Below the pieces are notes generated by a model. The model was not told the origin of the DNA and made no database searches. It worked only from the letters and a program-made list of their open reading frames with translations. Positions 19,008 to 28,939 of a DNA stretch of 64,000 bases are shown piece by piece (position 1 is the stretch's first letter; each line of letters begins with the position of its first letter). The position numbers and the translations under genes were made by a program. Source of the stretch: Phlyctochytrium arcticum (taxonomy: Eukaryota; Chytridiomycota; Chytridiomycetes; Chytridiales; Chytridiaceae); NCBI GenBank assembly GCA_025602905.1, contig JAHLKI010000005.1, positions 1-64,000 of the forward strand, read 5' to 3'.

Positions 19008-20408
19008 ATGGGTTCTGGACAAAAGCAGGCTGTGGCGCGCAAGACCAAAAGCAAAGGCAAGCCGAGTGAAGAGGGCCCCGTCTCTAGTACTATAGAGAGC
19101 GGACCTCCTCTCCTGGGTGAAGACCAAACTGAGGCTGGAGAGATCGGCCAGCATTCTGAGACATCCTCCATTGCTGGAGAAAGAGATGCTCAGGAGACTG
19201 GTTCGACCAGCACAGACAACCATGCGGGAGGCGTCGTACCCATGATGGTCGACGAAGAGCCCCCGAGAGACGTGGTTAGGCCCTCTGAGGGACCTACGGG
19301 GATGACTGGTGTTTCCCTCTCGGGTAATGCCACCCCCGCGGCGTCCGCTCTTGGAGGAGCCATCGCTGACGTCGCGGACAAGCAACAGCTTACGGCAATT
19401 CTCACATCCTTGACGGAGGAGATTGCTTCGCTCAAAACTGACGTGGCCGCTCGCGATGGCAATGGCCAACAAGGAAACTTGTTTGATTCAATGCAAAACA
19501 AGTCACTCCAGCGCAAAGCTGAAAATGCCATGTTCTCGGGAGAGGGTAGTGACGTTGCGTCACACAAGAAGATCCGTGACTTCTTGGATAAGCATTATGC
19601 TTTCCTTGACCATTCTCCCGCCAACGAGGACCAGCGCGCGGGGCGATCGTTCGTGGATTACATGGAACGCGCCCTTGAGGGAACAGCCAAGGACTGGTTT
19701 TCCTCCATGACCCTGGCCGAGAGACCCGCAAACCGGGAGGAGTTTGAAGCGAAGCTCAGGGAGCGCTTCGAGCCACGAAACCCGCGGGACGCCATTTTGG
19801 CCAGGCTCCGTCAGCTCACGTGCCGAAATTACTCGGCCTATATCTCCGCCTTCAACAGGATCACTGGCGAATTGAGAACCACCAGCACCGCCCGTAGCCC
19901 CATTGACGAAGATCAGATGCGACGCTACTTTCGTGACGGACTGGAACGGGGAGGGGAATTTTGGAGTCGCCTGATGCAGGCTGTTTTCGGAATGCATCCC
20001 GACGCCAACCTCACCCAGATCCAAACGGCTACCACCCAAACCCTCCAAGCGTGGGGATGCGACAATGACGGGGTCTATGTCCCTGTCGCGGGTGGAACCG
20101 GAAAAGGCAAGGGTCCCGCCTCCGTGCCGGCTGCCAATAATGGCCCGGCGAAGAACGGTGGTGGAAAGAGTCCCAAAGCCAACGTCTCTGCGGCAAATGG
20201 CAAAACCCACAACCATGGTAAGCCCTATGCTTACCAAGGGCGTGGAGCCAACGCTGGAGCCAGCGGATCCGGGTCAAGTTCATCTCCCGGACTTCGCAAA
20301 AACAACCAGCAGGCCGAGTCAGACCGCATCTGGTGCTACTGCTGCGGTAGTGGCGACCATTGGTCTGCCAGATGTCCCAATGCCAAACGCCGCGATCCAA
20401 AAAACTAG
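19008..20408 (+). CDS. gag: Gypsy-1 Gag
   Basis: 466 residues from ATG 19008. The N-terminal third is disordered and polar. A retrotransposon Gag domain spans about residues 180-310 (IRDFLDKHYAFLDH, MERALEGTAKDWFSS, FEAKLRERFEPRNPRDA, YSAYISAFNRITGEL). A zinc knuckle CX2CX4HX4C (CYCCGSGDHWSARC) lies at the C-terminus, only about a dozen residues from the stop. Gag forms the particle and binds element RNA (family knowledge). The stop TAG at 20406-20408 is preceded directly by a slippery heptamer, so a fraction of ribosomes should continue into pol. Confidence 0.93.
   Translation: MGSGQKQAVARKTKSKGKPSEEGPVSSTIESGPPLLGEDQTEAGEIGQHSETSSIAGERDAQETGSTSTDNHAGGVVPMMVDEEPPRDVVRPSEGPTGMTGVSLSGNATPAASALGGAIADVADKQQLTAILTSLTEEIASLKTDVAARDGNGQQGNLFDSMQNKSLQRKAENAMFSGEGSDVASHKKIRDFLDKHYAFLDHSPANEDQRAGRSFVDYMERALEGTAKDWFSSMTLAERPANREEFEAKLRERFEPRNPRDAILARLRQLTCRNYSAYISAFNRITGELRTTSTARSPIDEDQMRRYFRDGLERGGEFWSRLMQAVFGMHPDANLTQIQTATTQTLQAWGCDNDGVYVPVAGGTGKGKGPASVPAANNGPAKNGGGKSPKANVSAANGKTHNHGKPYAYQGRGANAGASGSGSSSSPGLRKNNQQAESDRIWCYCCGSGDHWSARCPNAKRRDPKN
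20399..20408 (+). promoter_or_regulatory. -1 ribosomal frameshift site of Gypsy-1
   Basis: A AAA AAC at 20399-20405 is in the gag frame (CCA AAA AAC TAG), the classic X XXY YYZ form. Slipping -1 reads AAA CTA GAT, which is exactly the pol frame (SKKLDPAS). Pol lies in the -1 frame relative to gag. Confidence 0.85.
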
Positions 20409-23400
20409 ATCCGGCAAGCAATAACGACACAGGTCGTTTGCCGCAGGATGGTTCGGTCAGATTAGATAATCCTTTTGTTTTTAATAACTTTTCTAATTCA
20501 AATACAACCGTATCCATCAATACTGTGTCCACTTTTACATTTACCGAAGAAGTTCAGTCCTCGAGTCCACAATCACAAGCTACGCAACGAGGAGATACAC
20601 GATCGGAGGTCAAGGAATCATCAAAACCGATGCAGCCGTCTGGCGTTGTTCGGGTTGCACCGATTGGAGGTTCCTTGGATGAAGATCGTTATGCTCCACG
20701 CCGTGTTGCTTGTGGACCTGAACCGGTAATTGCTCAAAATGCCTTTGTCGTTCATGCGAAGTTGAATGGCAAGATGGCCCGTATTTTTGTCGACACCGGG
20801 TGCGATACCCTGATGATCAACGACAAGTGGGTCAGGCAACATAAGTTCCCAACCTATCAACCCAGCTCTACTATCGAAGTAGAATGGGGAGACGACGGAG
20901 AAACCTTCAAGTCGAATCGAATGATGCTAGGAGCCCTGGACCTCTACTGCGATCACAACAAATGTTCCTTCGGTGAGCTACCGTTCATTGTTGCGCCATT
21001 ACGCGTAGATGCCATTGTGGGACTACCTTTCATTCTCGGCCTTGAAGGACTCCAGATTGACAAGGTTGATGAACGTCCTCGCATGTCTTTCATGTTTGAA
21101 GGCGTTCGTCGCCTATGCGAAGCAAGACCGGTTTCACGAAAACGTGAGCAACAACCATCCTGCAATGCTGCCCACTTACGTGCGTTTGACTGCAATCTCG
21201 ACTCGCCTCGCCTTCAATCACCTCTCGCCTCGGTCAAGGACGTCAAGACCCACCTCAAGGCTGAAAAATTTCTCCGAGCGATGCGAAAGAAGGAGTTCAC
21301 ATCAGTTTTTGCAGTCAATGTCAACGTACTCCAGTGGATAGATGGCAACGGACATATCCGCGAGGCACCGGCCTCCGCGCGAGTTACCGCGGCTGCAAGT
21401 ACAAGTAGTACCGACAGCGCGGCCAATGGACAAAAAGCTCCGGACGAAGATCCGCTAGCGTCCATTCCGGAAGACAATCCGTTACTGCCAATCTTACGAA
21501 AGTTCAAGAAGACAGTTTTCACAGAGCTACGCACGTTACCACCTTCTCGGGGCGAAGACGACTTCAAAATTGAAATCGACGGCGTAGAAAGACCTCTGTC
21601 GGTGCCCTTGCGTGCAATGGGCCCGAAGGAACTGGAAGAACTTCAACGGCAAATTACAACGTTGCTTGCCAAAGGGTGGATTCGACACTCGTCCAGCCCG
21701 TGGGGTGCAGCAGTTCTCTTTGCGCCAAAGAAAGACGGCACTCTTCGTTGTTGTATCGACTACCGAGGGTTGAATAAACAAACGAAAAAAGACCGAACAC
21801 CTTTGCCGCATCTTGGAGAATTGCGACACCGCACCGTTGGCAAGAAATACTTCTCCTCTCTTGACATTAAGGAGGCCTATCACTGCGTTCGGATTCGCGA
21901 AGGTGATATCCAGAAGACGGCTTTCAAGACGCGTTTTGGACATTTCGAGTATGTTGTCATGCCATTTGGGTTGACTAATGCACCCGCAACGTTCCAACGC
22001 ATCATGAACAAAGTCTTCGGGAACATGTACGACGACTATGTTATCTCGTACCTTGACGATATCCTCGTTTTTTCAGATACGCTTGAAGAACATCAAAAGC
22101 ACGTCGAAACTGTTTTGGCAACTCTTGAATCAAGCGCTCTGTACGTCAAACCATCCAAATGCTCGTGGGCAGTACAGGAGGTTGAATTTTGCGGTCATAT
22201 GTTGGGAACATCCGGTGTGCGAATCTCGGACAGCAAAGTTGCTGCCGTGAACAATTTCGCCACTCCCAAGAACTTCAAAGATATTCAATCCTTCCTCGGT
22301 TTGACGAATTACTTGTCATCTTACATTGACGAGTACGCAAGGATCGCGCATCCCCTATCGGAGCTACAGTCTGGCAATAACCCGTGGAAATGGGGCGATG
22401 CGGAGATATCAGCGTTTAAAACACTGAAAGAAAAAATCTCAACGGCTCCTGTTTTGACGCCGTACGATCCTGCCAAAGAAGTCTATGTGTTTTCGGACGC
22501 ATCCGGCTTCGCCATCGGTGGATGGCTTGCTCAGCCAGTTGACGCAGACGACCCCATGCCCTCTCCGTTACCTACGACGGTACATGGATTCAAAAACCTG
22601 CCCAAACTGCGACCGGTCTTGTATTTTTCCCGAAAATTACAAGATGCGGAGACACGGTACCCGGTCCACGAACAGGAACTCCTCGCCCTCGTCAAAACGT
22701 TGAAAGCCAACCGACAGTTCCTTTTGGGACGCCATTTCCGCGCGTTCGTCGATCACAAATCTCTGATCTATTTACAGGATCAGCAGCATTTGAGTCGACG
22801 ACAAGCGAATTGGGTCGAGTTCCTTCAACAATTTGACTTTGACATTGAGTATCTCCCTGGCGAATGGAACACGGTGGCCGATGTCCTGAGCCGAAACCCC
22901 TATTATGCCCCGCGATGTGCTGATTGCGCCCAGCGTGTTACGATCAACGCCATCGCCGTGCATTCCGCCAGCACTCCGAGCGACAAGTCTAATCTTGTTG
23001 TGTCGGTCAACGCTGCGCGTGCCAAGAAACGTGCCAAGAAGCAACTTGCACAGGCAACACAACAACTCGAGCTCCCCGTTGACCTGACGGTTTGGGCCGA
23101 ATTGTTGCTTACAGACGACTTCGCTCTTCAAATGCAAAAGACACTTGAAGACAAGGCATCGGCGCCGCACACCTTGACGGTCCCTGAACGGCGTTATTCC
23201 GTGGAAGTCCTTCCGGAGAAAAGCAAAAACGGTGAAACCCTCACCTTGCTCCGTTACGAAGATCGCCTGTATGTACCCGATGCCCTCCGAAGTGCATTGC
23301 TCGCGCAATATCACGATACGTTGGTTACGGGTGGCCACACTGGTAAACATTCGACATATGGTCGTCTGCTGCAAGAATACCATTGGCCGACTATGGAACG

Positions 23401-24724
23401 CGACGTTGCAGCTTATGTTCGCACATGTGCAACTTGTCAACGCTTCCGAAGTCCCGCACGAGGTGTCGGACTATTACGCTCGCTCCCAGTGCCTGATAAG
23501 CGCTGGCACACCATCGGCATGGATCTAGTCTCACTACCTAGGACGGAATCGTGGGGGGGGAAACCTAGCCATAACGGCGACTACTACGATGCCGCCCTGG
23601 TCATAGTCGACTATCTGTCAGGACGTGTGTACCTCATCCCTTGCAACATGGAGGTTTCGAGTCAAGAGCTTGCGTATCTCTTCACCCAGCACTTCTTCAA
23701 GAACGAAGGTGCTCCCAAGGTCATTGTCAGCGATCGCGACAGCCGCATCTTAGCCGAATTTTGGCAATCTTTTACCGCTGCTCTCGGTATCAAGTTAGAG
23801 GTGGCGACCGCTCGACATCAGCAGACAGACGGCAAATGCGAACGCAAAATCAAGTCTGTCAAAAACGTGCTGAAGGCCTACATAGACGGCGATGGCAAGA
23901 ACTGGGTTGATATCCTACCCTTGGTTGAGTTTCACCACAACTCAACACCATCAAATACCGGCTATGCCCCGTTCATGATCGACAAAGGCCGCCTCCCACA
24001 GGTCAATGGTGGACACCATACCAGGGAAGGTCTGCAGGAGATATCACAGCCAACAAATCGGCAAGTAGCCAAGTTTGTTGATACTCTCCATGAGATCGAA
24101 CGGGTGGTACAACAACGGTTACGCGATGCACAAGATGTGCAAGCAAGGAACCATGACAAGGGTCGGCGGACGCTCATCTTCGAGAAGGGCGATTCAGTTT
24201 TACTCAAACGCAAAGGGATCCACATTCCAGCTTTGGGTAAGCTTCCGGAGAAACTTCGCCAGGATTGGCTTGGTCCATTCAAGGTCAAAGGAACCGGACC
24301 GCACCCTGATACCTACACGCTGGAACTACCTCATCCAATGCGTATGGTACATCCGACATTTCATGTCGACATTCTGAAGCCGTGGCACAAACCTGGCTCT
24401 ATTACCCATCGTGCCACGAAGGATGCGCCGGAGCCTGTGCTGGTCAACAGCGAGGAACTTTGGCTCATCGACCGTATTCTGGACGAGCGGATCCGTCACA
24501 AGAAGCGGAAATACTTGGTTCAATGGGAAGGCTTCGGGCCAGAGGACTCAACTTGGGAACCGCGGGAACACCTTGAGCAAACCGACGCGCTGAAAGCATG
24601 GGAACTAGCACGCCCCTCAGCACCCAAGAGTTCAAAGCGAAAGAAAGCCCAAAACGAAGCATCGGCAACTGACATTTCGTCTACAGCCGAGCCCCCATCG
24701 AAACGTTCACAACGCAAACGCTAG
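20399..24724 (+). CDS. pol: Gypsy-1 Pol polyprotein (PR-RT-RH-IN-chromodomain)
   Basis: Open from the frameshift site to 24724, with no credible independent start. Domains in order: aspartic protease (IFVDTGCDTLMINDKW, near 20785). Reverse transcriptase with YLDDILVF at about 22049. RNase H (FSDASGFAIGGWLAQ, DHKSLIYLQDQQHLS). Integrase with HHCC zinc finger (HTGKHSTYGRLLQEYHW...CATC), catalytic Asp (VIVDYLSGRVYL), Asp (VSDRDSR) and Glu (TDGKCERKIKSVK). GPF-type region (LRQDWLGPFKV), then a C-terminal chromodomain (LIDRILDERIRHKKRKYLVQ, WEPREHLEQ). This is the chromovirus layout. All key catalytic residues seen are present and there is no internal stop, so the element may still be active. Confidence 0.93.
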   Translation, partial: KKLDPASNNDTGRLPQDGSVRLDNPFVFNNFSNSNTTVSINTVSTFTFTEEVQSSSPQSQATQRGDTRSEVKESSKPMQPSGVVRVAPIGGSLDEDRYAPRRVACGPEPVIAQNAFVVHAKLNGKMARIFVDTGCDTLMINDKWVRQHKFPTYQPSSTIEVEWGDDGETFKSNRMMLGALDLYCDHNKCSFGELPFIVAPLRVDAIVGLPFILGLEGLQIDKVDERPRMSFMFEGVRRLCEARPVSRKREQQPSCNAAHLRAFDCNLDSPRLQSPLASVKDVKTHLKAEKFLRAMRKKEFTSVFAVNVNVLQWIDGNGHIREAPASARVTAAASTSSTDSAANGQKAPDEDPLASIPEDNPLLPILRKFKKTVFTELRTLPPSRGEDDFKIEIDGVERPLSVPLRAMGPKELEELQRQITTLLAKGWIRHSSSPWGAAVLFAPKKDGTLRCCIDYRGLNKQTKKDRTPLPHLGELRHRTVGKKYFSSLDIKEAYHCVRIREGDIQKTAFKTRFGHFEYVVMPFGLTNAPATFQRIMNKVFGNMYDDYVISYLDDILVFSDTLEEHQKHVETVLATLESSALYVKPSKCSWAVQEVEFCGHMLGTSGVRISDSKVAAVNNFATPKNFKDIQSFLGLTNYLSSYIDEYARIAHPLSELQSGNNPWKWGDAEISAFKTLKEKISTAPVLTPYDPAKEVYVFSDASGFAIGGWLAQPVDADDPMPSPLPTTVHGFKNLPKLRPVLYFSRKLQDAETRYPVHEQELLALVKTLKANRQFLLGRHFRAFVDHKSLIYLQDQQHLSRRQANWVEFLQQFDFDIEYLPGEWNTVADVLSRNPYYAPRCADCAQRVTINAIAVHSASTPSDKSNLVVSVNAARAKKRAKKQLAQATQQLELPVDLTVWAELLLTDDFALQMQKTLEDKASAPHTLTVPERRYSVEVLPEKSKNGETLTLLRYEDRLYVPDALRSALLAQYHDTLVTGGHTGKHSTYGRLLQEYHWPTMERDVAAYVRTCATCQRFRSPARGVGLLRSLPVPDKRWHTIGMDLVSLPRTESWGGKPSHNGDYYDAALVIVDYLSGRVYLIPCNMEVSSQELAYLFTQHFFKNEGAPKVIVSDRDSRILAEFWQSFTAALGIKLEVATARHQQTDGKCERKIKSVKNVLKAYIDGDGKNWVDILPLVEFHHNSTPSNTGYAPFMIDKGRLPQVNGGHHTREGLQEISQPTNRQVAKFVDTLHEIERVVQQRLRDAQDVQARNHDKGRRTLIFEKGDSVLLKRKGIHIPALGKLPEKLRQDWLGPFKVKGTGPHPDTYTLELPHPMRMVHPTFHVDILKPWHKPGSITHRATKDAPEPVLVNSEELWLIDRILDERIRHKKRKYLVQWEGFGPEDSTWEPREHLEQTDALKAWELARPSAPKSSKRKKAQNEASATDISSTAEPPSKRSQRKR

Positions 24725-25407
24725 TGACGTCAAGGAAGATGTGTTTCATATTCAAAGTATCACATTCTCAATGAGAGAATACCGCATGACTGCTATCAAA
24801 GCAACGAGTGTCCTCTTGCAACACTTCACGTCATTCATTACTATTCGGGACCTCCCATCCCATATCTTGATACTACCTACGCGCGCGCACCATCTCAACA
24901 CTTTGAGACCCACATCCAAGGTTGCTCCTTGCTGACGACGCGTCTCGCACGTCAGAACTCCGGTAGGCCTGATCAGCCTGAGCTGAGTTGATGCATCATC
25001 TATGCATAGGTGATGAGAGGCCGGGGAAACATTTATCTCCGTCATTACGCGTAATTTCCTTCAACGCAAGGAAACACATCCTTACCTTCGTACCTGTGCG
25101 AACATGCGCACACGGTTGTTGCACAATCTGCAACGAGAGTCTCGGGGAAGCTGCAAGTAGCAGCTATTCATGCCTGTGACAACAGTGAAATTGACTTGGA
25201 GGTGATCCAACACAATTCAGGTGACCAAACGTCTGGCGTTGTTCGGTTTGTTCACTTGCACCGCTGGCTTCTATACACGTCTGGCGTGTTCGGTGTATAG
25301 TTGCCCGGTGAGGTTGTGCTGGTGACCTGATACTTCAATCTTTCTGCTGACACACGAACCCTGATCTGAAGCCTCGCTCCTCTTTCCAGCATCGAGTCTG
25401 AGGGGGG

Positions 25408-25643
25408 TGCAGCGGGCTCGTGGTTCGCTGCGCATTGTCCGCACCACTGCGCAAACAGCGCAGTGCCGTGCCACATCACACGTGTTGTTTTGTTTTTCTT
25501 TTTGTATATCCCATCCTGCACTGTACATTTTCAGACTCTTTACGCTTTCTCTTTACTCTGCGCTAAAGCAATACACAACCCGACTCACGCACCCTGGGAA
25601 GGTGCATTACCGTCCATACCACTTTTTACCCGAAAACGCTACA
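25408..25643 (+). repeat. Gypsy-1 3' LTR
   Basis: Appears identical to the 5' LTR over 236 bases, implying recent insertion. Hairpin at 25589-25605. Confidence 0.95.
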
Positions 25644-25757
25644 GTTCGTTCCCGAGGTTGCGCCCATGTTCATAGTCCCACAATATTCCTACTGTTTCGG
25701 GTCTGGCCCATTGTGTACATGTACATAGCTCCCTTGGCTCATTCTCAGTATTTTTAA

Positions 25758-26370
25758 ACACTGAAATTCCTCGAATCAAACCCATACATCAAGCATTACC
25801 AAATTATCAAAGTTTTGATTTCATTTGACAGCCAATTTCGGCAATGCCATTCCCTTTGGGCCGTAAAAATACTTAGTGCTTAACCCTCTATGCATTGCCC
25901 GTGCGGAATGCAGGTCAAGTCTTAAGTAAGGTCCGTCTGATCTCTTATACAAGGTGAATGCAAAATAGACTTGTCAGCTTTCTTTGGATTGATCTCAAAG
26001 AGGATAGATCGCTGGCAACTTTAATACGGCATTATACGACTTAGAGTTAGAATGATTATGTTATAACGTGACTGCTCACCTGATCCCTGAAAGGTTAACC
26101 ATTAAAAAAACATTTTTAAGCTTGCGTGCGTTTGTGCATCTACCGAGACATATTCTACATTTCATTTTTAGTTTACTGTCACTTTAAATAAATTTTCAAC
26201 AGTCGTAAACTGAAACAAGGACGGACTCTGCGCAACCAAGCACTAGCAGAGTATAGCCTCGGATAATTTTTTCGATCCAACTCTTCCAACAGAGGACTGT
26301 TTTGAGGGTTTCCAGGTATCCTCCGATCGATGGTGTCATTTGTGCAGAGTGCCGCATGACATACACTGTT
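25758..26370. other. Intergenic region, no gene seen
   Basis: Contains family A downstream-like sequence and, before the next promoter, upstream-block-like sequence (TTGCGTGCGTTTGTGCATCT, ACTGTTTCTAAAAGTGGGCT). Confidence 0.35.
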
Positions 26371-26410
26371 TCTAAAAGTGGGCTCATTTCGGACCCTCGC
26401 TATAAAGGGC
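26371..26410 (+). promoter_or_regulatory. Family A core promoter, shortened
   Basis: TCTAAAAGTGGGCTCATTTC, then GGACCCTCGCTATAAAGGG. The GAGAGTTTG element between ATCTCG and ACCCTC is missing. A palindrome variant AGAATTATCAATTCT follows. Confidence 0.5.
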
Positions 26411-26465
26411 GCAGACGAGAGAATCTTTACCGCAACAGAATTATCAATTCTTTGATAACAACGAG

Positions 26466-26937
26466 ATGCCAATAAAGAACATCCTTCTAGTCGTCCCTTT
26501 GCCCATCATGCGCTGCGAAAACCCAATCTATTGGTCAATGGGAAGGGTGGCCAAAAAGCCGGTAAGTCTCTTCTGGAATTGATTCCTATACATTCCACTC
26601 ACCTTGCGATTGAGCAGAAGATGCAAAAGGCCAAAAAAGTGGCACTAAACCCTTTTGCCGAGCCCTTTGTGCCGAGTTGGTTGGCCGGTGGGGAGGTAAA
26701 CATTTCGTAAAGATGATTGTAATTACTTACTTATGCGAAACTGGGGATGGACAGCAGTCGGCGGACGTTGCCCCTGCCGCGGAGCCTGGACTGAATCCCC
26801 TCGCGCAAGAATTCATACCAGCTTGCCACACCCCATTGTATATAGCCTACGTCCCCATCTACTGGATGGACCTTTGGCAGAATGTACATACGTATATAGT
26901 ACCTGTATATAGCCATTATCCAGAAATGCTTCAATAG
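26466..26937 (+). CDS. Family A copy 12, with hybrid exon 2
   Basis: Exons 26466-26561, 26618-26695 and 26755-26937, phase 0, give 118 residues. Exon 1 reads KNILLVVPLPIMR and IYWSMGRVAKKP. Exon 2 reads KMQKAKKVALNPFAEPFVPS. It thus carries the exon 3 signature LNPFAExF where other copies have WNVxAEEF, which supports a common origin of exons 2 and 3. Exon 3 reads SADVAPAAEPGLNPLAQEF, then a tail with YIAYVPIYW and VHTYIVPVYS. The frame is complete and its promoter is present. It is a likely functional member. Confidence 0.75.
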
Positions 26938-28029
26938 TGAAAAGTAGCAGACACGAAATTCCCATCAATTCTAAGGGGGGAAGATTTATATTTCACAGAT
27001 GCTATACACGGAACTACAGTAACATACACTTATCAGTTTGACATTCATTAAAGAAGGTAGTTTCATGGCTGGCCAAGAGATAGACTTCTATAAAATGAAC
27101 AACTAGCAAGACAACCCATTGAAGGTGTATAATTCTTCTGTGATTTTTGTTCTTGGTGTTGAGATACGCAGTCTCTTTTCGGTCGTACTCCACATTCGTC
27201 ATGCATTGCTCAAATGACCGCCCGCGGGATTTTGCACAAAAGCCTGGGTACGATCTCACTGCTTTTCAAAATAGTGTTGATGGGCATTGTCCAGCTCTTG
27301 TTGAGCTCTCTAACCCTCTTCCATTGGCGGAACCGGGCGACTTGTTCTCGCGACAAATACATCTTTGACCTGGTATTTGGGTGTAAATTTGTGCATCATC
27401 GTAATCTGTTGCTAGCAATATTGTTACATGGTTGATGCTGGGGCATCACGATTGAGGTAATCCACTTGTGGTTCACCACACCCGCGAGAATGCCGTCATT
27501 CCCCTTTTTGTGTTCCTTGTATCCGATATCATTCGTGGCCCAAGATGAGTAGAGGAATGGAGGGTGATGTTGGCGATCGCGATCTGAAAGTGACTATGGA
27601 AATGAAGCAAAGAATTGTTCGACTACTGACGAGATTGGTAGACTGAGGTCGGAGGTTCCCGGAGGTTCCTGTGAGCAGGGTCAACACCAAGCTGTGCAGT
27701 CTTGCCCGCTTTGACATTACGCGTAAATGAACGATGCGTCAATTTCCCGCCGTTCAGCGCAATTCAGACGGTATCCAATCCCCGGAAAACGAGTCTATCT
27801 ACCCTTTACGATTAGGGGTATGTTTCACGTCTGGATTAGGTCTTTCTCAGGAATGTCTTTATAGGGAAAAAGTACTAAAGTTTGTTCATATTAGGGTCCC
27901 GACCATTATTGTCATCACAGTTAAGCACAGCAGCTGCCAGTCGGCAGAAAGACTGGTTTGCGGTAAAACAACGAAAGTATCTCTGGCCGTCGTCTTCCAG
28001 CCCGGTAGATAGTTATTTTCCTAGGCTCC
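26938..28029. other. Intergenic region, no supported gene
   Basis: Downstream-like sequence runs to about 27300. TTGACATTACGCGTAAATGA near 27712 resembles the C-B intergenic palindromes (13035, 36955), so a remnant of that unit may lie at 27560-27760. Short frames on both strands have no support. Confidence 0.3.
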
Positions 28030-28820
28030 AGATTCCTAACGGCCAAATGTTCTAATTTCCAGGAATCGAAGATGTGCGAGTTTTGACAGGCGGCAAAGTC
28101 ACGGTCTTATTCCCCTTCATGACGTGATGGATAGAACATGAAACTTACCCCCAGGGTCCTTTCGAATTCGAATTCACAAACATTCTTTTAAATTTTGTGG
28201 ACTTTATACGGATTTCATATCAGAGGACAGGCTGCACACTAACTCCTCACTTGCAGGAAGAGATGGATAATTGGGCAACATGAATATCTAAGAATCAACA
28301 TTCGAGGTGCCTAATGCGCTTTTCTATCTTAATGTAAAACCTGGATCCTGATTGAGTAAGCCAGGCTCGTTGCGCGTGTGGATCCAAAACAAAAAGGCAA
28401 AACGTTATTCGAATTGACAAAACGACGAAGAATGAGTAAGGTCAGCTCATAAACTATTCGGTCGCGGGAAATATATCACGATGCCAGGACTGGACAAGCC
28501 TAGTTTGGATAGATGCAAAACCGGAAATGCATTTGAACATATCCAAGCTTGCGCGTTTTGGCAATCTACCAAGACATAGACATCTCACAAGAATGGAGAT
28601 CTTTTTGGCCGGATCGTAGTTAACTCAATCCAATTAAATTTTTGACAGGCCTAAATTAAAAGAATGACAAAGCTCTATGCGGCCAAGCGCATTAACTATG
28701 AACTGAGATCCTCACCTCAATATAAGCTTTCACAACAAACGTCGATTGTGAGGGTTTCAAGATCCTTCTTTCGCGACCGGCCTAGGTGTCGTATGACATA
28801 CGCAAAATTACAAATGTTTC
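28030..28820 (+). promoter_or_regulatory. Conserved upstream block of a family A gene, copy 2
   Basis: Matches 3736-4540: GGCCAAATGTTCTAATTTCC, GACAGGCGGCAAAGTCACGG, CTTCATGACGTGATGGATAG, AGGCTCGTTGCGCGTGTGGA, GCCAGGACTGGACAAGC and AATATAAGCTTTCACAACA are shared in the same order. No gene seen. Confidence 0.6.
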
Positions 28821-28866
28821 TAAAAGTGGGCACATCTCGGAGAGTTTGACCCTCAGGCTATAAGAT
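28821..28866 (+). promoter_or_regulatory. Family A core promoter
   Basis: TAAAAGTGGGCACATCTCGG, AGAGTTTGACCCTCAGG and the TATA-like CTATAAGAT at 28858. The palindrome AGAATTTTAAATTCT is at 28914-28928. Confidence 0.65.
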
Positions 28867-28939
28867 ACGGACCCCCGAGCTGGAAAATATATCTTTACCC
28901 TTGAGAATTTTAAATTCTTTGCCTAACGACGTTTAAAGC

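Larger units (their letters stand above)
18649..25643 (+). mobile_element. Complete Ty3/Gypsy chromodomain retrotransposon (Gypsy-1)
   Basis: A 6995-base element with identical-looking 236-base LTRs (18649-18884 and 25408-25643, TGCAGCGGG...CGCTACA) and 5-bp target duplication GTTCG (18644-18648, 25644-25648). The primer binding site TGGTAGCACCACC follows the 5' LTR at 18885; TGGTAGC matches the 3' end of fungal iMet-tRNA. A purine tract GAGGGGGG precedes the 3' LTR. Gag and pol frames are both open. The 3' untranslated part (24725-25407) is about 680 bases and shares a segment (CATCCAAGGTTGCTCCTTGC) with the truncated element at 33.6-36.3 kb. The features indicate a recent insertion, potentially autonomous. 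Confidence 0.95.
18308..25757 (+). pseudogene. Family A copy 11, split by a Gypsy element
   Basis: Exon 1 18308-18400 reads RSIIFSIPLPIMR and QYWRMG. Exon 2 (18456 on) has KPRKAFQ, then a deletion that removes WNVxAEE and shifts frame before PFVPNDLQPAP. Exon 3 begins at about 18588 (ENVAPAAESTGTEGLNPLAP) and is interrupted at 18648 by the Gypsy element 18649-25643. It resumes at 25644 (VPEVAPMFIVPQYSYCFG), with the tail VWPIVYMYIAPLAHSQYF in a shifted frame ending 25757. GTTCG is duplicated on both sides of the insertion. The copy was already frameshifted in exon 2, so the element probably landed in a dead or dying gene. Confidence 0.7.

Noticed and set aside
19560..20237. Long minus-strand frames inside Gypsy gag and pol (also 53733-54347 and 54781-55671)
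   Set aside because: They are opposite-strand shadows of conserved coding sequence and carry no domain of their own.
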